A stretch of DNA of 29,321 bases from SFJ001 sp045118955 (GCA_045118955.1 JBGVKB010000028.1:1-29321); one strand, 5' to 3'. Positions 1-7,557 are shown, numbered from the stretch's first letter. Notes: a model not told the origin generated them from the sequence alone. Program-made: numbers and translations.

Positions 1-29
1 CCCCAAACCACCCGAGAGGAGGCCGTTCC

Positions 30-563
30 ATGCCTGACCGAACCCATCCCCGCATCCCGCCCGAGGCCGAACATTGGCCCGCTCCCCCCGCCCCCGGCTG
101 GGGGATGCGCCCCATCCACACCTTTACCCATCTCAGCTACCCGCAGATCTCCCTGTTGGCCGAGGGGTTGGAGTGGGTCGGGCCGAGCGGCGAGGTGCGC
201 GTCCCCGCTGAGAGCACCCGCACCTTTGCCGCCGAGCTGCCCTTTGCCGCTGCCGGGCGGCTGTACCTCTCGACCAAGCAGCTCATCGCACAGCGCAAGC
301 CCGGCCCGCCCTCCGGCTGGTATCTGGATCGCTACGGACGGCAGGTCTACCGATACATCCAGCGGTTCCCCTGCTTCGACGACTGCGACGGACGCACCGA
401 GACCCGCTTTTATCGGTGGTACTTCCTGTTCGAGGGCGGGCGGCTCACCCGCATCCAGCACACCGACGGCCAGCCCATCCTGCGCGTCACCGAGGACGCG
501 GCCTTTCTGGAGGACGAGTGCCGCCGCGCCATGGCCGAGGCCGGCTGCCCCCACTGCCTGTGA
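30..563 (+). CDS. Hypothetical protein, 177 aa
   Basis: I do not recognise a family. The ATG follows a good ribosome site (GAGAGGAGG, positions 14-22) at normal spacing, and the frame is open for 177 residues. The protein has no signal peptide or membrane segment and looks like a soluble cytoplasmic protein. It is rich in aromatic residues and arginine in the middle (WYLDRYGRQVYRYIQRF, then RFYRWYFLFEGG at about residues 125-136), which suggests a small beta-rich fold. A run FDDCDG lies near residue 117 and the protein ends in CPHC-L; this could bind a metal but no clear pairing is visible. The gene stands alone, with its own upstream neighbour outside the window. The reality of the gene is fairly sure; the function is unknown. 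Confidence 0.7.
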   Translation: MPDRTHPRIPPEAEHWPAPPAPGWGMRPIHTFTHLSYPQISLLAEGLEWVGPSGEVRVPAESTRTFAAELPFAAAGRLYLSTKQLIAQRKPGPPSGWYLDRYGRQVYRYIQRFPCFDDCDGRTETRFYRWYFLFEGGRLTRIQHTDGQPILRVTEDAAFLEDECRRAMAEAGCPHCL

Positions 564-574
564 GGGTGCTCGGC

Positions 575-603
575 TTGAGCCGCTGTACAAAACATGGTAT
601 AAT
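575..603 (+). promoter_or_regulatory. Sigma-A promoter with extended -10
   Basis: TTGAGC (575-580), a 17-nt spacer and TATAAT (598-603) preceded by TGG form a near-consensus extended -10 promoter. It starts just after the stop of the hypothetical gene and faces the ohrR-like gene, whose ATG lies about 250 nt downstream. Either this is a long leader or a small RNA is made here. A hairpin GCACCG/CGGTGC lies at 656-672. The stretch 564-860 contains nothing else that looks coding. Confidence 0.7.
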
Positions 604-773
604 GCAACAAACCATGCGCGCCGCTGCGGAGCGTGCAGAGCCAAACCGCCCTGCCGCACCGGCTCACGGTGCAGCAAGGCGTTCCTCCCCGCACGACTGG
701 GCGCGAAGCCGCAAAACAGCCAAAAATCGACGCTGTTTCTTCCTATATCGCGCAAGGATTCAGGATGAATCGC

Positions 774-786
774 GCAATTTAATTGC
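774..786. promoter_or_regulatory. Candidate OhrR/MarR operator
   Basis: GCAATT-T-AATTGC is a perfect 6-bp inverted repeat with a one-base centre, about 75 bp upstream of the ohrR-like ATG. Known OhrR operators are AT-rich inverted repeats of the type ACAATT-AATTGT, so this closely resembles the family consensus. Autorepression is inferred. Confidence 0.55.
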
Positions 787-860
787 ATAAAATCATTTTA
801 AAAATGTGCGGATGCGCTGAATTTTGCACCCATTTTGGCGCAACGCCGCCCGGAGGCCCC

Positions 861-1316
861 ATGGACGAACAAAAGTACGCCCCTCTCAAGCTCGAGCATC
901 AGCTCTGCTTCCCGCTGTATGCCTGTTCGCGGGAGATCATTAAGCAGTACAAGCCCTTTCTGGACGGATTGGGGCTGACCTACACCCAGTACATCACCAT
1001 GCTGGTGCTGTGGGAACGGCGCACCCTGACCGTCAAGGAGCTGGGCAGCATTCTGTATCTGGATTCCGGCACCCTGACCCCCCTTTTGAAAAAGCTGGAG
1101 CAGCGGGGCCTCATCACCCGCCGCCGCCCTCCGGAGGACGAGCGCAGCCTGGTGGTGTCCCTCACGGTGGCGGGCGAGATTTTACAGGAACACGCCCTGA
1201 CCATCCCCGCCCAGATGGCCCGCAGCATCCGTCTGGAGCCGGAGGAGGCCACCGCCCTGCGTCATCTGCTGTATAAGCTGCTTGGGCAGCCAAACGCCGG
1301 GGACGAACCCCTGTAA
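861..1316 (+). CDS. ohrR: OhrR-like MarR-family organic peroxide repressor
   Basis: A 151-aa winged-helix repressor of the MarR family, most like OhrR, which senses organic hydroperoxides through a cysteine and releases DNA when oxidised. The N-terminal motif LEHQLCFPLYACSREIIKQY matches the OhrR signature: Cys16 is the expected peroxidatic cysteine, and Tyr30 and Tyr41 sit where OhrR uses tyrosines to hydrogen-bond it. The DNA-binding part is around residues 50-90 (TVKELGSILYLDSGTLTPLL, then the wing RRRPPEDERS). The frame is open from 783, but the ATG at 861 is preceded by CGGAGG at proper spacing and gives the family's usual length and N-terminus. Cys22, next to the sensing site, is an extra cysteine. 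No ohr peroxidase gene lies in this window, so its target is probably elsewhere. Confidence 0.85.
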   Translation: MDEQKYAPLKLEHQLCFPLYACSREIIKQYKPFLDGLGLTYTQYITMLVLWERRTLTVKELGSILYLDSGTLTPLLKKLEQRGLITRRRPPEDERSLVVSLTVAGEILQEHALTIPAQMARSIRLEPEEATALRHLLYKLLGQPNAGDEPL

Positions 1317-1333
1317 TACGCCCGCCTTATCTC

Positions 1334-1507
1334 TCCGCGCACAGCCGCGGGGGATGGTTTGCGGGTGGCGTGGGCGCATTTCGACATGACCGCGTTCCGC
1401 GCACAGCCGCGGGAGAGAGATGGAGCGGCGGATCCGGCCGCTGACACTTTTCCCGCGCTGCACCCAGCCTGTCTCCACGCAGCATGGCGCGGCGCACAGC
1501 CCGCGGG
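1334..1507. repeat. Short interspersed GC repeat, three copies
   Basis: TCCGCGCACAGCCGCGGG occurs exactly at 1334-1351 and 1396-1413 (62 bp apart) and as GCGCACAGCCCGCGGG at 1492-1507. Each copy can fold by CCGCG/CGCGG pairing. The function is unknown. Confidence 0.5.
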
Positions 1508-1630
1508 ACAGGGGGGCTATGCGGCAGGACGGCCGTTCATTGGCGCTCATCCCCGCCGCAGAACTCAATAAATTGTATATTTTCAGCACAGTATTACAAA
1601 TTGTATTCTCTTTCGCTTTGTTCCATATAA

Positions 1631-1673
1631 AAAACGCCCTCTCTCCACACACAGCGGAGAAAGAGGGCGTTTT
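1631..1673. terminator. Bidirectional rho-independent terminator
   Basis: AAAACGCCCTCT (1631-1642) pairs with AGAGGGCGTTTT (1662-1673), extended inward by CTCC/GGAG. The A-run on one side and T-run on the other let it work on both strands between the convergent genes. Confidence 0.85.
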
Positions 1674-1730
1674 GTTTGGGTGACGAGCCGCCGCAGGACA
1701 GCCGGCACCAATCCTGATAACAAAAGGCGG

Positions 1731-1773
1731 CAGCCCCCCACCGCTCCGCTGTACGCAGAGCGGTGGGGGGCTG
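1731..1773. terminator. Long perfect hairpin, probable minus-strand terminator
   Basis: A 16-bp perfect stem (CAGCCCCCCACCGCTC, 1731-1746, with its complement at 1758-1773) and an 11-nt loop. On the minus strand the stem is followed by CCGCCTTTTGTT, a weak T-tract, so it could end the two-component operon or a small RNA. Confidence 0.5.
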
Positions 1774-1995
1774 TCTTCGTGTGAGAAACGAAAGGAAGGA
1801 AGGCAACCGCGGCCCTTGAAAGAAGACATCGCGGAGTATGTCACAGTTTCCTCCCCGCGAGTACATGAGCCGCGGGGACAGAGGGCGCAGAACATCTGCA
1901 CTTCTTAATATTCATCTTACGCAGCCGGGGCGCACTTTTCAATTATATGTAAGTATTCCCCGCCATTCTGTAGCTATCGTTCCCACGCCCATGGA

Positions 1996-2676
1996 TCAGC
2001 GGGCGTACTGGTAGCGCAGCGAGGGCCGCCCGCCGGTGCGGTAGTCGATGGTGGACAGGATCTCCCCCGTCTCCACCATGTAGTTCATGTAGCGGCGCAC
2101 CGTGATGCGGGACAGACCCACCGCCTCGGCGATCTGCTCGCTGGACCAGGTGTGCTCCCGGTTTTCCATCAAAAAGCCCCGGATCAGCTTCAGGGTGGCC
2201 TCGTTGAGGCCCTTGCTCAGCCGCGCCTGCTCGCTCTGGGCGCTCTGCGCCTGCACCAGCCGGTCGATGGCCGCCTGACTCAGGTTGTCGCCGTGCCCCT
2301 CCAGCATCTGGCGGCTCTGCACGAACTTCTCCATGGCCTGCTGGAAACGTGTGTATTCGAAGGGCTTGATGAGGTAATCCAGCACCCCGCGCCCCAGCAT
2401 ATTGCGCACGATGGCGGTGTCGCTGGCAGAGGTGACCATGATGATGGACGGGCTGTGCCCCGCCGCGTGCAGCCTGTCCACAAACTCCATGCCGTTCATG
2501 GCGGGGGTGTAGTAGTCCAGAATGACCAGATCGGCGCGGCCGGTCTCCAGCCAGTCCAGCGCCTGCTGGCCATTTTTAAATACGCCCTCCACCCGGAAGC
2601 TCCGGTCGGTCTCCACATATTGGCGGTCGATGGCGGCGACCATGGGGTCGTCCTCCACGATGATGACCTTATACAT
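1996..2676 (-). CDS. DcuR/CitB-type response regulator
   Basis: A 226-aa response regulator of the CitB/DcuR/DpiA class, which is phosphorylated by a DcuS-like kinase and activates transport or fermentation genes. The receiver domain (1-120) has the acidic pair Glu8-Asp9-Asp10, phospho-acceptor Asp54, Thr82 and Lys104 followed by Pro. A linker leads to a C-terminal helix-turn-helix at about 178-199 (SSEQIAEAVGLSRITVRRYM), with a wing motif GRPSLRYQY at the end, as is usual in this family. Its start overlaps the end of the kinase gene by 8 nt (ATGTATAA), so the two are translated together. Known DcuR-class regulators respond to C4-dicarboxylates or citrate; the ligand here cannot be read from the sequence. 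Confidence 0.92.
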   Translation of the reverse strand: MYKVIIVEDDPMVAAIDRQYVETDRSFRVEGVFKNGQQALDWLETGRADLVILDYYTPAMNGMEFVDRLHAAGHSPSIIMVTSASDTAIVRNMLGRGVLDYLIKPFEYTRFQQAMEKFVQSRQMLEGHGDNLSQAAIDRLVQAQSAQSEQARLSKGLNEATLKLIRGFLMENREHTWSSEQIAEAVGLSRITVRRYMNYMVETGEILSTIDYRTGGRPSLRYQYAR

Positions 2677-4294
2677 CTGTTCGCTCCTCCTGTTCCGGTC
2701 TGGTAAAGGTCAGTGTGAAGCAGGTGCCCGCTTGCTCCTCGCTGTCCACTTCGATGGTGCCGCCGTTCGCCTCCACAAGCTGGCCGATCATGTACATACC
2801 GAGGCCCCGGCCCTCGCCCTTGGAGGACACACCCTTTTCAAAGATGTGTTCCCGCACCTCGGGTCGGATGCCGCTGCCGGTGTCCTCACACAGGATCAGG
2901 TTGCAGTCCGGGCGGCAGTAGATGGACAGCTTGATCTCCTTCACCTCGGCGTTGCTGCCGCTCAGCTCCTCGATGGCGTTCTCCAGCAGGTTGCCCACGA
3001 TGGTGACGCAGTCCTCCACTTTCAGCAGCAGATCCTCCTCCCGACAGATGCTGTCGGGGGACAGCTCCAGCAGGATGCCCAGCTCAGCGGCGTGCATCAT
3101 CTTGCCGATGATCAGCGCGCACAGGCGGGAGTTGCGGATGCAGTCGGCGGTCTGGCGGATGGACTGGCTGGACACAAGGCTGCTGTTCACGATGAAGTCC
3201 ATGGCGCGGCGGGTCTCGCCGGTCTGCAGGTAGCCCAGTATGATGTGCAGCTTGTTCATAAATTCGTGGTTGAAAAAGCGCAGGGTGTCCAGCATATAGC
3301 GGGTGCCGGACAGCTCGTCCGACAGCTTGCGCATCTCGGTCTTGTCGTGCAGAATGCTCAGGGTACCGGTCAGCCCGGCCTCCCCCCGCAGGGGCAGCTC
3401 GCTGAGCAGCACCTGGTGCGCCCCCACCATGCAGGAGCGGTTCTGGCTGCCCTGCCCGCTTTGGGCCACCTGCACACAGCGGCTCTCGGGGAACAGCTCC
3501 GCCAGCGGCGCGCCCGCGTCCAGCGGCCCCTCCTGCCCCAGCAGCCGCCCGGCGGTGGTGTTGGAGAACAGCACCCTGCCCTCGCCGTCGGTGGCCACAA
3601 GGCCGTCGCCGAGGGCGTTGAGCACCTCGTCCTGACGGAGGTACAGATGCAGCAGGTCGCCGGGCTGGCGGCCGCCCAGCGAGTCCACCAGCAGCCCCAT
3701 GATGCCCCGGCTGAACACCGCCGCCGCCAGCACCGACCCCACAAAGATCAGCAGCACCGGCCCCACAAGGCTCAGATACTGCTGCCAGATGCCCGAGATG
3801 AACACCGACGCGGTGACGTAGCCGAGGATGGCCCCGTCCGCACCGCGGATGGCGTGGAACGCCCGGCGCTGCTGTCCCTGGGTGCCGTAGCCGACGGTGA
3901 TGTAGGGGGCGGCGCCGGACAGGATGGCCTGCTCCTCCCCCTCCACATAGGTCTCGCCGCTCTGGCTGCGCTGGGTGTGGTAGAAGCGCACGCCGTCGCT
4001 GCCGTACACGGCCAGTACGTCCAGATCGTCAAAATGCTCGGCCAGCTCGTCCAGCTCGGTCTTGACGGCCGGGTCCGGGTAGCCCCGGCGCACCATGCCG
4101 CCCACACTGTCGATGGAAGCCACATAGGCAGCGATGCTGCTGATGGTGTCGTCAATGCTGCGGCGCTGACGATCCATGTCCAGATACAGGGTGACCGCCA
4201 GCGCAATGCACAGCACCGCCGTGGCCACCAGCAGCACACCGTAGAAGATCTGCTGCTCCAGTGAGAGCTTTTTGAACCGTGCGACCATCCGCAT
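2669..4294 (-). CDS. DcuS/CitA-type membrane sensor histidine kinase
   Basis: A 541-aa kinase with the DcuS/CitA layout. Membrane helix 1 is at about 17-38, an extracytoplasmic PAS/Cache sensor at about 40-170, helix 2 at about 175-198, a cytoplasmic PAS at about 215-315, and the catalytic core follows. The phosphorylated histidine is His343 in FFNHEFMNKLHIILGYLQ, the pattern of this subfamily. The ATPase has an N box (NLLENAIEE, 435-443), G1 box (EDTGSGI, 470-476), F box (IFEKGVSSKG) and G2 box (GEGRGLGMYM, 493-502). AGGA lies 8 nt before the chosen ATG; an ATG two codons later is also possible. It is divergent from an orphan TAXI-type binding lipoprotein, which suggests that the binding protein presents ligand to the sensor, as DctB does for DctS in Bacillus subtilis. 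The substrate is unknown. Confidence 0.92.
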   Translation of the reverse strand: MRMVARFKKLSLEQQIFYGVLLVATAVLCIALAVTLYLDMDRQRRSIDDTISSIAAYVASIDSVGGMVRRGYPDPAVKTELDELAEHFDDLDVLAVYGSDGVRFYHTQRSQSGETYVEGEEQAILSGAAPYITVGYGTQGQQRRAFHAIRGADGAILGYVTASVFISGIWQQYLSLVGPVLLIFVGSVLAAAVFSRGIMGLLVDSLGGRQPGDLLHLYLRQDEVLNALGDGLVATDGEGRVLFSNTTAGRLLGQEGPLDAGAPLAELFPESRCVQVAQSGQGSQNRSCMVGAHQVLLSELPLRGEAGLTGTLSILHDKTEMRKLSDELSGTRYMLDTLRFFNHEFMNKLHIILGYLQTGETRRAMDFIVNSSLVSSQSIRQTADCIRNSRLCALIIGKMMHAAELGILLELSPDSICREEDLLLKVEDCVTIVGNLLENAIEELSGSNAEVKEIKLSIYCRPDCNLILCEDTGSGIRPEVREHIFEKGVSSKGEGRGLGMYMIGQLVEANGGTIEVDSEEQAGTCFTLTFTRPEQEERTDV

Positions 4295-4327
4295 CCCGCC
4301 TTTCCTCTAAAGGGTTCTTTGCTTAAC

Positions 4328-4356
4328 ATTATAAAGCCGACGGGCGGGCGGAACAA
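4328..4356 (-). promoter_or_regulatory. Promoter of the sensor kinase/response regulator operon
   Basis: On the minus strand TTGTTC (4351-4356), a 17-nt spacer and TATAAT (4328-4333) lie about 35 nt before the kinase ATG. Confidence 0.75.
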
Positions 4357-4387
4357 GCTGCGAAAAAGCTCGGAACGGTTACTTTAG

Positions 4388-4406
4388 TTCCAAAAGCTTC
4401 CAAAAG
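4388..4406. promoter_or_regulatory. Direct repeat between divergent promoters, candidate regulator site
   Basis: TTCCAAAAG occurs at 4388-4396 and 4398-4406, a 10-bp period that puts both copies on the same face of the helix. It is followed by CTTTT, giving AAAAG-TG-CTTTT. It lies between the kinase promoter and the TAXI promoter, where the DcuR-like regulator would be expected to bind. The site assignment is inferred. Confidence 0.4.
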
Positions 4407-4428
4407 TGCTTTTTCGCAGTCGGTTTTG

Positions 4429-4456
4429 TTGAAAGCCGGTCGAAATCTGTTATAAT
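4429..4456 (+). promoter_or_regulatory. Promoter of the TAXI lipoprotein gene
   Basis: TTGAAA (4429-4434), a 16-nt spacer and TATAAT (4451-4456) with an upstream TGT (extended -10). The 5' untranslated region would be about 70 nt. Confidence 0.75.
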
Positions 4457-4532
4457 GAATGAAAAAGACTGCAATCTTGCGGTCCTTTTGCATTGTGTGT
4501 GAGAAATTTTGTGAGAAATGGAGGTCATCCCA

Positions 4533-5516
4533 ATGGCAAAGCGCGGTGTTCTGGCAGCGTGTCTGCTTTTGGCCGCGTCCCTTCTGACGGCGGGCTGCGG
4601 GGGCGCAGCCTCGTCCGTCCCCCAACCCGGGGTGGAAACCACCACCGTGCTGACCATCGGCACGGCGGACAGCGGCGGCACCATGTACCCGGTGGGCACC
4701 GTACTGGCGGAGGCGCTCTCCGCCAGCATCAAAAATCTGAAGGTGAACGTGAGCGCCTCCACCGGCTCGGTCGGGAACGTACTGGCGCTGGCGGAGGGCG
4801 AGCTGGATCTGGCGCTGGTGTCCGGCGACGTGGCGTGGGCCGCGGTGAACGGCGGCGATGAGGACACCCCCCGCACCGAGGGGCTGCGCTGCGTGGGCGC
4901 GGTGTATCAGAGCTTCTCCAACTGGGTGGCGCCCCGCAGACTGCGGGCAGAGTATGTACACGATCTGGCCGGGCGGGTCATCGGCGTGGGGCCGGAGGAT
5001 TCCACCACCGAGCTGTCCGCCCGCATCGCCCTGCAGGTGCTGGGGCTGGACAGCCGCTCCACCGCGGTCAACTGCAGCCTGAACGAGGGCTGCGAGAAGA
5101 TGACCGCCAAAGAGATCGACGCCATGCACAGCTTCAGCGGCCTTGAGACCCGCAGCGTGGCCGAGATCACCCGCAGCATGGACTGCGTGATCCTGCGCTA
5201 CACCGACGAGGAGCTGGAGGACATCCTGACCTACAACCCCTATTACTACAAGACGGTGATCCCGGCGGGCACCTACGAGGACCAGACCGGGGACATCCCC
5301 ACCTTTGGTGTAAAGTGTCTGCTGTGCGTGGACGAGGGCATGGACGAGGCGCTGGTGTACGCCCTGACCGCGGCGCTGTGGGACAGCCGCGGCGAGCTGA
5401 GCGCCGCCGAGCCGGCGCTGGCCGACCTGATGGCGGACGAGTTCGTCTGCCAAAACCTGCCCATCCCTCTGCACGAAGGCGCGGAGCGGTTCTATCAGGA
5501 GATGGGGGCGCTGTGA
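4533..5516 (+). CDS. TAXI-family solute-binding lipoprotein (orphan)
   Basis: A 327-aa lipoprotein of the TAXI class of TRAP-transporter binding proteins. The frame is open from 4518, but that ATG sits inside the ribosome site (GGAGG, 4520-4524), so the ATG at 4533 is the start. The signal peptide ends in the lipobox LTAGC. The mature protein has the family's N-terminal strand and loop (VLTIGTADSGGTMYPVGTVLAEAL), then VSASTGSVGNVLALAEGELDLALV and further on the interlobe region (LAGRVIGVGPEDSTTEL). Family members bind small anions such as glutamate or dicarboxylates. Normally a large TRAP permease gene is adjacent; none is present in this window. The neighbours are instead a divergent DcuS/DcuR-like pair, so a role as co-sensor, or as part of a permease encoded elsewhere, is inferred. 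Confidence 0.85.
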   Translation: MAKRGVLAACLLLAASLLTAGCGGAASSVPQPGVETTTVLTIGTADSGGTMYPVGTVLAEALSASIKNLKVNVSASTGSVGNVLALAEGELDLALVSGDVAWAAVNGGDEDTPRTEGLRCVGAVYQSFSNWVAPRRLRAEYVHDLAGRVIGVGPEDSTTELSARIALQVLGLDSRSTAVNCSLNEGCEKMTAKEIDAMHSFSGLETRSVAEITRSMDCVILRYTDEELEDILTYNPYYYKTVIPAGTYEDQTGDIPTFGVKCLLCVDEGMDEALVYALTAALWDSRGELSAAEPALADLMADEFVCQNLPIPLHEGAERFYQEMGAL

Positions 5517-5529
5517 GCGCAAAAGCAAC

Positions 5530-5559
5530 AAGCGACGGCTTTTCAGTCGTCGCTTTTTT
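5530..5559. terminator. Rho-independent terminator after the TAXI gene
   Basis: AAGCGACG (5530-5537) pairs with CGTCGCTT (5548-5555), followed by a T-run. It may also stop the convergent pullulanase transcript. Confidence 0.85.
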
Positions 5560-5566
5560 GCGCCGT

Positions 5567-7489
5567 TTATTCACACAGGCCCAGCAGCAGGGCGCTCACC
5601 GGGGGGAGTCCTGCCGTGCCGCACACCAGGCGGGTGGTCTGCCAGACAAAGCTGCTCTCTGCGTCCGCCAGCACCTGCCAGCCGCCCTCGGGCAGGTGCG
5701 CCCACTGGGGGTGGCGGGAGGCGTTCACCAGCAGCAGCACCTGCCGCCAGCGGCCGCCGCAGTCCAGCAGCACCCCGGCGCAGTCGGGGCCAAGCTCTGC
5801 GGCAAAGCGCACCCGCCCCGCCGCGCCTGGCCCCTTGTCGGTGAAGGCCGGCAGCCGCTGGCGCAGGGCGATGAAGCCCCGGTAGTAGTCCACCAGCTCC
5901 TGATTGGCCCACGCCCGCTGCCAGTCCAGCCGGTTGAGGGCGGCGGGGGCGTTGTAGGTGTTCTTCACCCCCTGCTTTGTGCGGCCGAACTCCTCGCCCG
6001 CCAGCAAAAACGGCCGCCCCTGACAGCAGAAATTGATGGCCGCCGCCAGCCGGTTGGCCCGCAGAACCTCAGGGCTGCGGGCGTCAAAGCGGCGGCGTTC
6101 GTCCAGGGTCAGCACCAGCTTGTCCCACAGCGTCCAGTCGTCGTGGCAGGACAGGTAGGTGATGGTCTGCTCCGGGCAGGTGAAGCCCTCCCCCGCCCAG
6201 CCGGTGACGCAGCGGCACAGGGTGTGGGCGTCCAGCCCGCCGCCGTTCACCATGCCGGGGGCGCGCTCGTCCATCAGGCCGCCCTTCACCGCGTCCCGGG
6301 TGTTGTCGCAGAAGGCCCCCACCCCCTCCAGCCGCCACAGGTTGCCCTTGTGGGCGAGGCAGGTGCCGGGGCGCACCGCCGCCGCGCCGCCCGCCCACGG
6401 CTCGCCGTAGAGGAGCTTTTCGCCCCGGCCGAAGCGGCGGTCCAGCGCCTCGCGGATGCGCTTCATCAGCCCCACGTCCAAAAGGCCCATCAGGTCAAAG
6501 CGGAAGCCGTCCATGTGGTACTCCTCGGCCCAGTACAGCACCGAGTCCAATATGTACTGCCCGCACATACTGCGCTCGGTGGCCAGGTCGTTGCCGCAGC
6601 CCGAGCCGTTGGAGAGCTGCCCATTTGCCCGGGTGCGGTAGTGGTAGCCGGGCACGGTGCGCCACAGCCAGGAGTCGGTGTGGTAGGTGTGGTTGTACAC
6701 CACGTCCATGATGACCCGGAAGCCGTGCCGGTGCAGCGCCTGCACCGCCTGCTTCAGCTCCCGGATGCGCACCTCGCCGTGGGCGGGGTCGGAGGAGTAG
6801 CTGCCCTCGGGCACGTTGTAGTTCACCGGGTCGTAGCCCCAGTTGTAGCCGCTGCCGGGCCTTGCCTCGTCCACCGAGCCGTAGACGTACACCGGCATGA
6901 GCTGAATGTGGGTCACCCCCAGCCGCTTGAGGTAGTCCAGCCCGGTGGGGCGGGTGCTGTCCCCGCAGACGGTGCCGGTGCGGCACAGGGCGGTGTAGCG
7001 GCCCCGGTCGGCGGGGGCGAAGCCGCCCGCCGGGTCGAGGGAGAAGTCCCCCACGTGCAGCTCGTAGATGATCTGCTCGGGGGTGTGGGCGGGGGGCTTG
7101 TCCTGCGCCCAGCCGGGCGGGTCGGTGCGGCGCAGGTCCAGCACCATGCTGCGCTGCCCGTTCAGCCCGCAGGCGCGGGCGCAGGGGTCGGCGGTGCGGC
7201 GGCTCTCACCGTCCACCGTCACAACGTAGTCGTAATAGGCACCGTCGAGGTTTTCGGCGGTCTGCCACTCCCACAGCCCCTGCCCGGCGGGGCGCAGGGG
7301 CTGGCGGCGCAGCGCCTCGCAGCCGTGCCCGGCGGCGTACAGGGACAGGGTCACCGCCTCGGCGGTGGGCGCCCACAGGCGGAACAGCGTCCCCTGCGCC
7401 CCGCAGAACGCCCCCAGCGGCGCGTCGGTGTGGTACCGCGCCCGGAACGCCGCCGAATCGAACCATTTCTTTCTCTGTGCCGGATCCAT
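5567..7489 (-). CDS. pulA: Type I pullulanase (GH13_14), copy 1
   Basis: A 640-aa debranching enzyme that hydrolyses alpha-1,6 links in pullulan, limit dextrins or glycogen. An N-terminal CBM48-like beta domain (about 25-120) is followed by the GH13 barrel with the type I pullulanase signature YNWGYDP (215-221). Conserved regions are DVVYNH (262-267), DGFRFD with nucleophile Asp332, YGEPW with acid Glu363, and SCHDD with Asp450. There is no signal peptide, so it acts in the cytoplasm. Two residues differ from the paralogue at 23006-24949 in otherwise conserved strands: Gly147 in HVGDFS (Arg in the other) and Val202 in MPVYVYG (Asp in the other). The family normally has HVRDFS. The core catalytic triad is intact, but activity could be altered. 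It is the first gene of its transcript; a TATACT at 7529-7534 is a possible -10. Confidence 0.93.
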   Translation of the reverse strand: MDPAQRKKWFDSAAFRARYHTDAPLGAFCGAQGTLFRLWAPTAEAVTLSLYAAGHGCEALRRQPLRPAGQGLWEWQTAENLDGAYYDYVVTVDGESRRTADPCARACGLNGQRSMVLDLRRTDPPGWAQDKPPAHTPEQIIYELHVGDFSLDPAGGFAPADRGRYTALCRTGTVCGDSTRPTGLDYLKRLGVTHIQLMPVYVYGSVDEARPGSGYNWGYDPVNYNVPEGSYSSDPAHGEVRIRELKQAVQALHRHGFRVIMDVVYNHTYHTDSWLWRTVPGYHYRTRANGQLSNGSGCGNDLATERSMCGQYILDSVLYWAEEYHMDGFRFDLMGLLDVGLMKRIREALDRRFGRGEKLLYGEPWAGGAAAVRPGTCLAHKGNLWRLEGVGAFCDNTRDAVKGGLMDERAPGMVNGGGLDAHTLCRCVTGWAGEGFTCPEQTITYLSCHDDWTLWDKLVLTLDERRRFDARSPEVLRANRLAAAINFCCQGRPFLLAGEEFGRTKQGVKNTYNAPAALNRLDWQRAWANQELVDYYRGFIALRQRLPAFTDKGPGAAGRVRFAAELGPDCAGVLLDCGGRWRQVLLLVNASRHPQWAHLPEGGWQVLADAESSFVWQTTRLVCGTAGLPPVSALLLGLCE

Positions 7490-7528
7490 GGGGGATCACC
7501 CTCTCTTGCAGCGTGTTGTATCGGTTCC

Positions 7529-7557
7529 AGTATACCGCATCCGCGGCCATAAATCCA
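7529..7557 (-). promoter_or_regulatory. Possible pullulanase 1 promoter
   Basis: On the minus strand a good -10 (TATACT, 7529-7534) lies 39 nt before the ATG, with only a poor -35 (TGGATT) 17 nt upstream. The -35 region lies within a 22-bp repeat unit (7541-7562). Confidence 0.4.

Larger units (their letters stand above)
1317..1995. other. 679-nt non-coding stretch with hairpins and short repeats
   Basis: This lies between the convergent ohrR-like and response-regulator genes. No frame has a ribosome site plus protein-like composition. It holds two strong hairpins (1631-1673 and 1731-1773), a further perfect hairpin CCCCGCG/CGCGGGG (1853-1859 and 1871-1877), and a short repeat TCCGCGCACAGCCGCGGG. 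That repeat is present at 1334-1351 and 1396-1413, with a variant copy near 1492-1507. A minus-strand TATAAT (1942-1947) could start a small RNA ending at the 1731-1773 hairpin, but its -35 is poor. Confidence 0.6.

Noticed and set aside
1182..1901. A 239-codon minus-strand frame over the convergent gap
   Set aside because: It runs through two strong terminator hairpins and the end of the ohrR-like gene, and its start has no ribosome site.
2522..4264. A 580-codon plus-strand frame opposite the sensor kinase
   Set aside because: The minus strand encodes a complete kinase; the plus-strand protein is Gln/His/Ala-rich without a domain.
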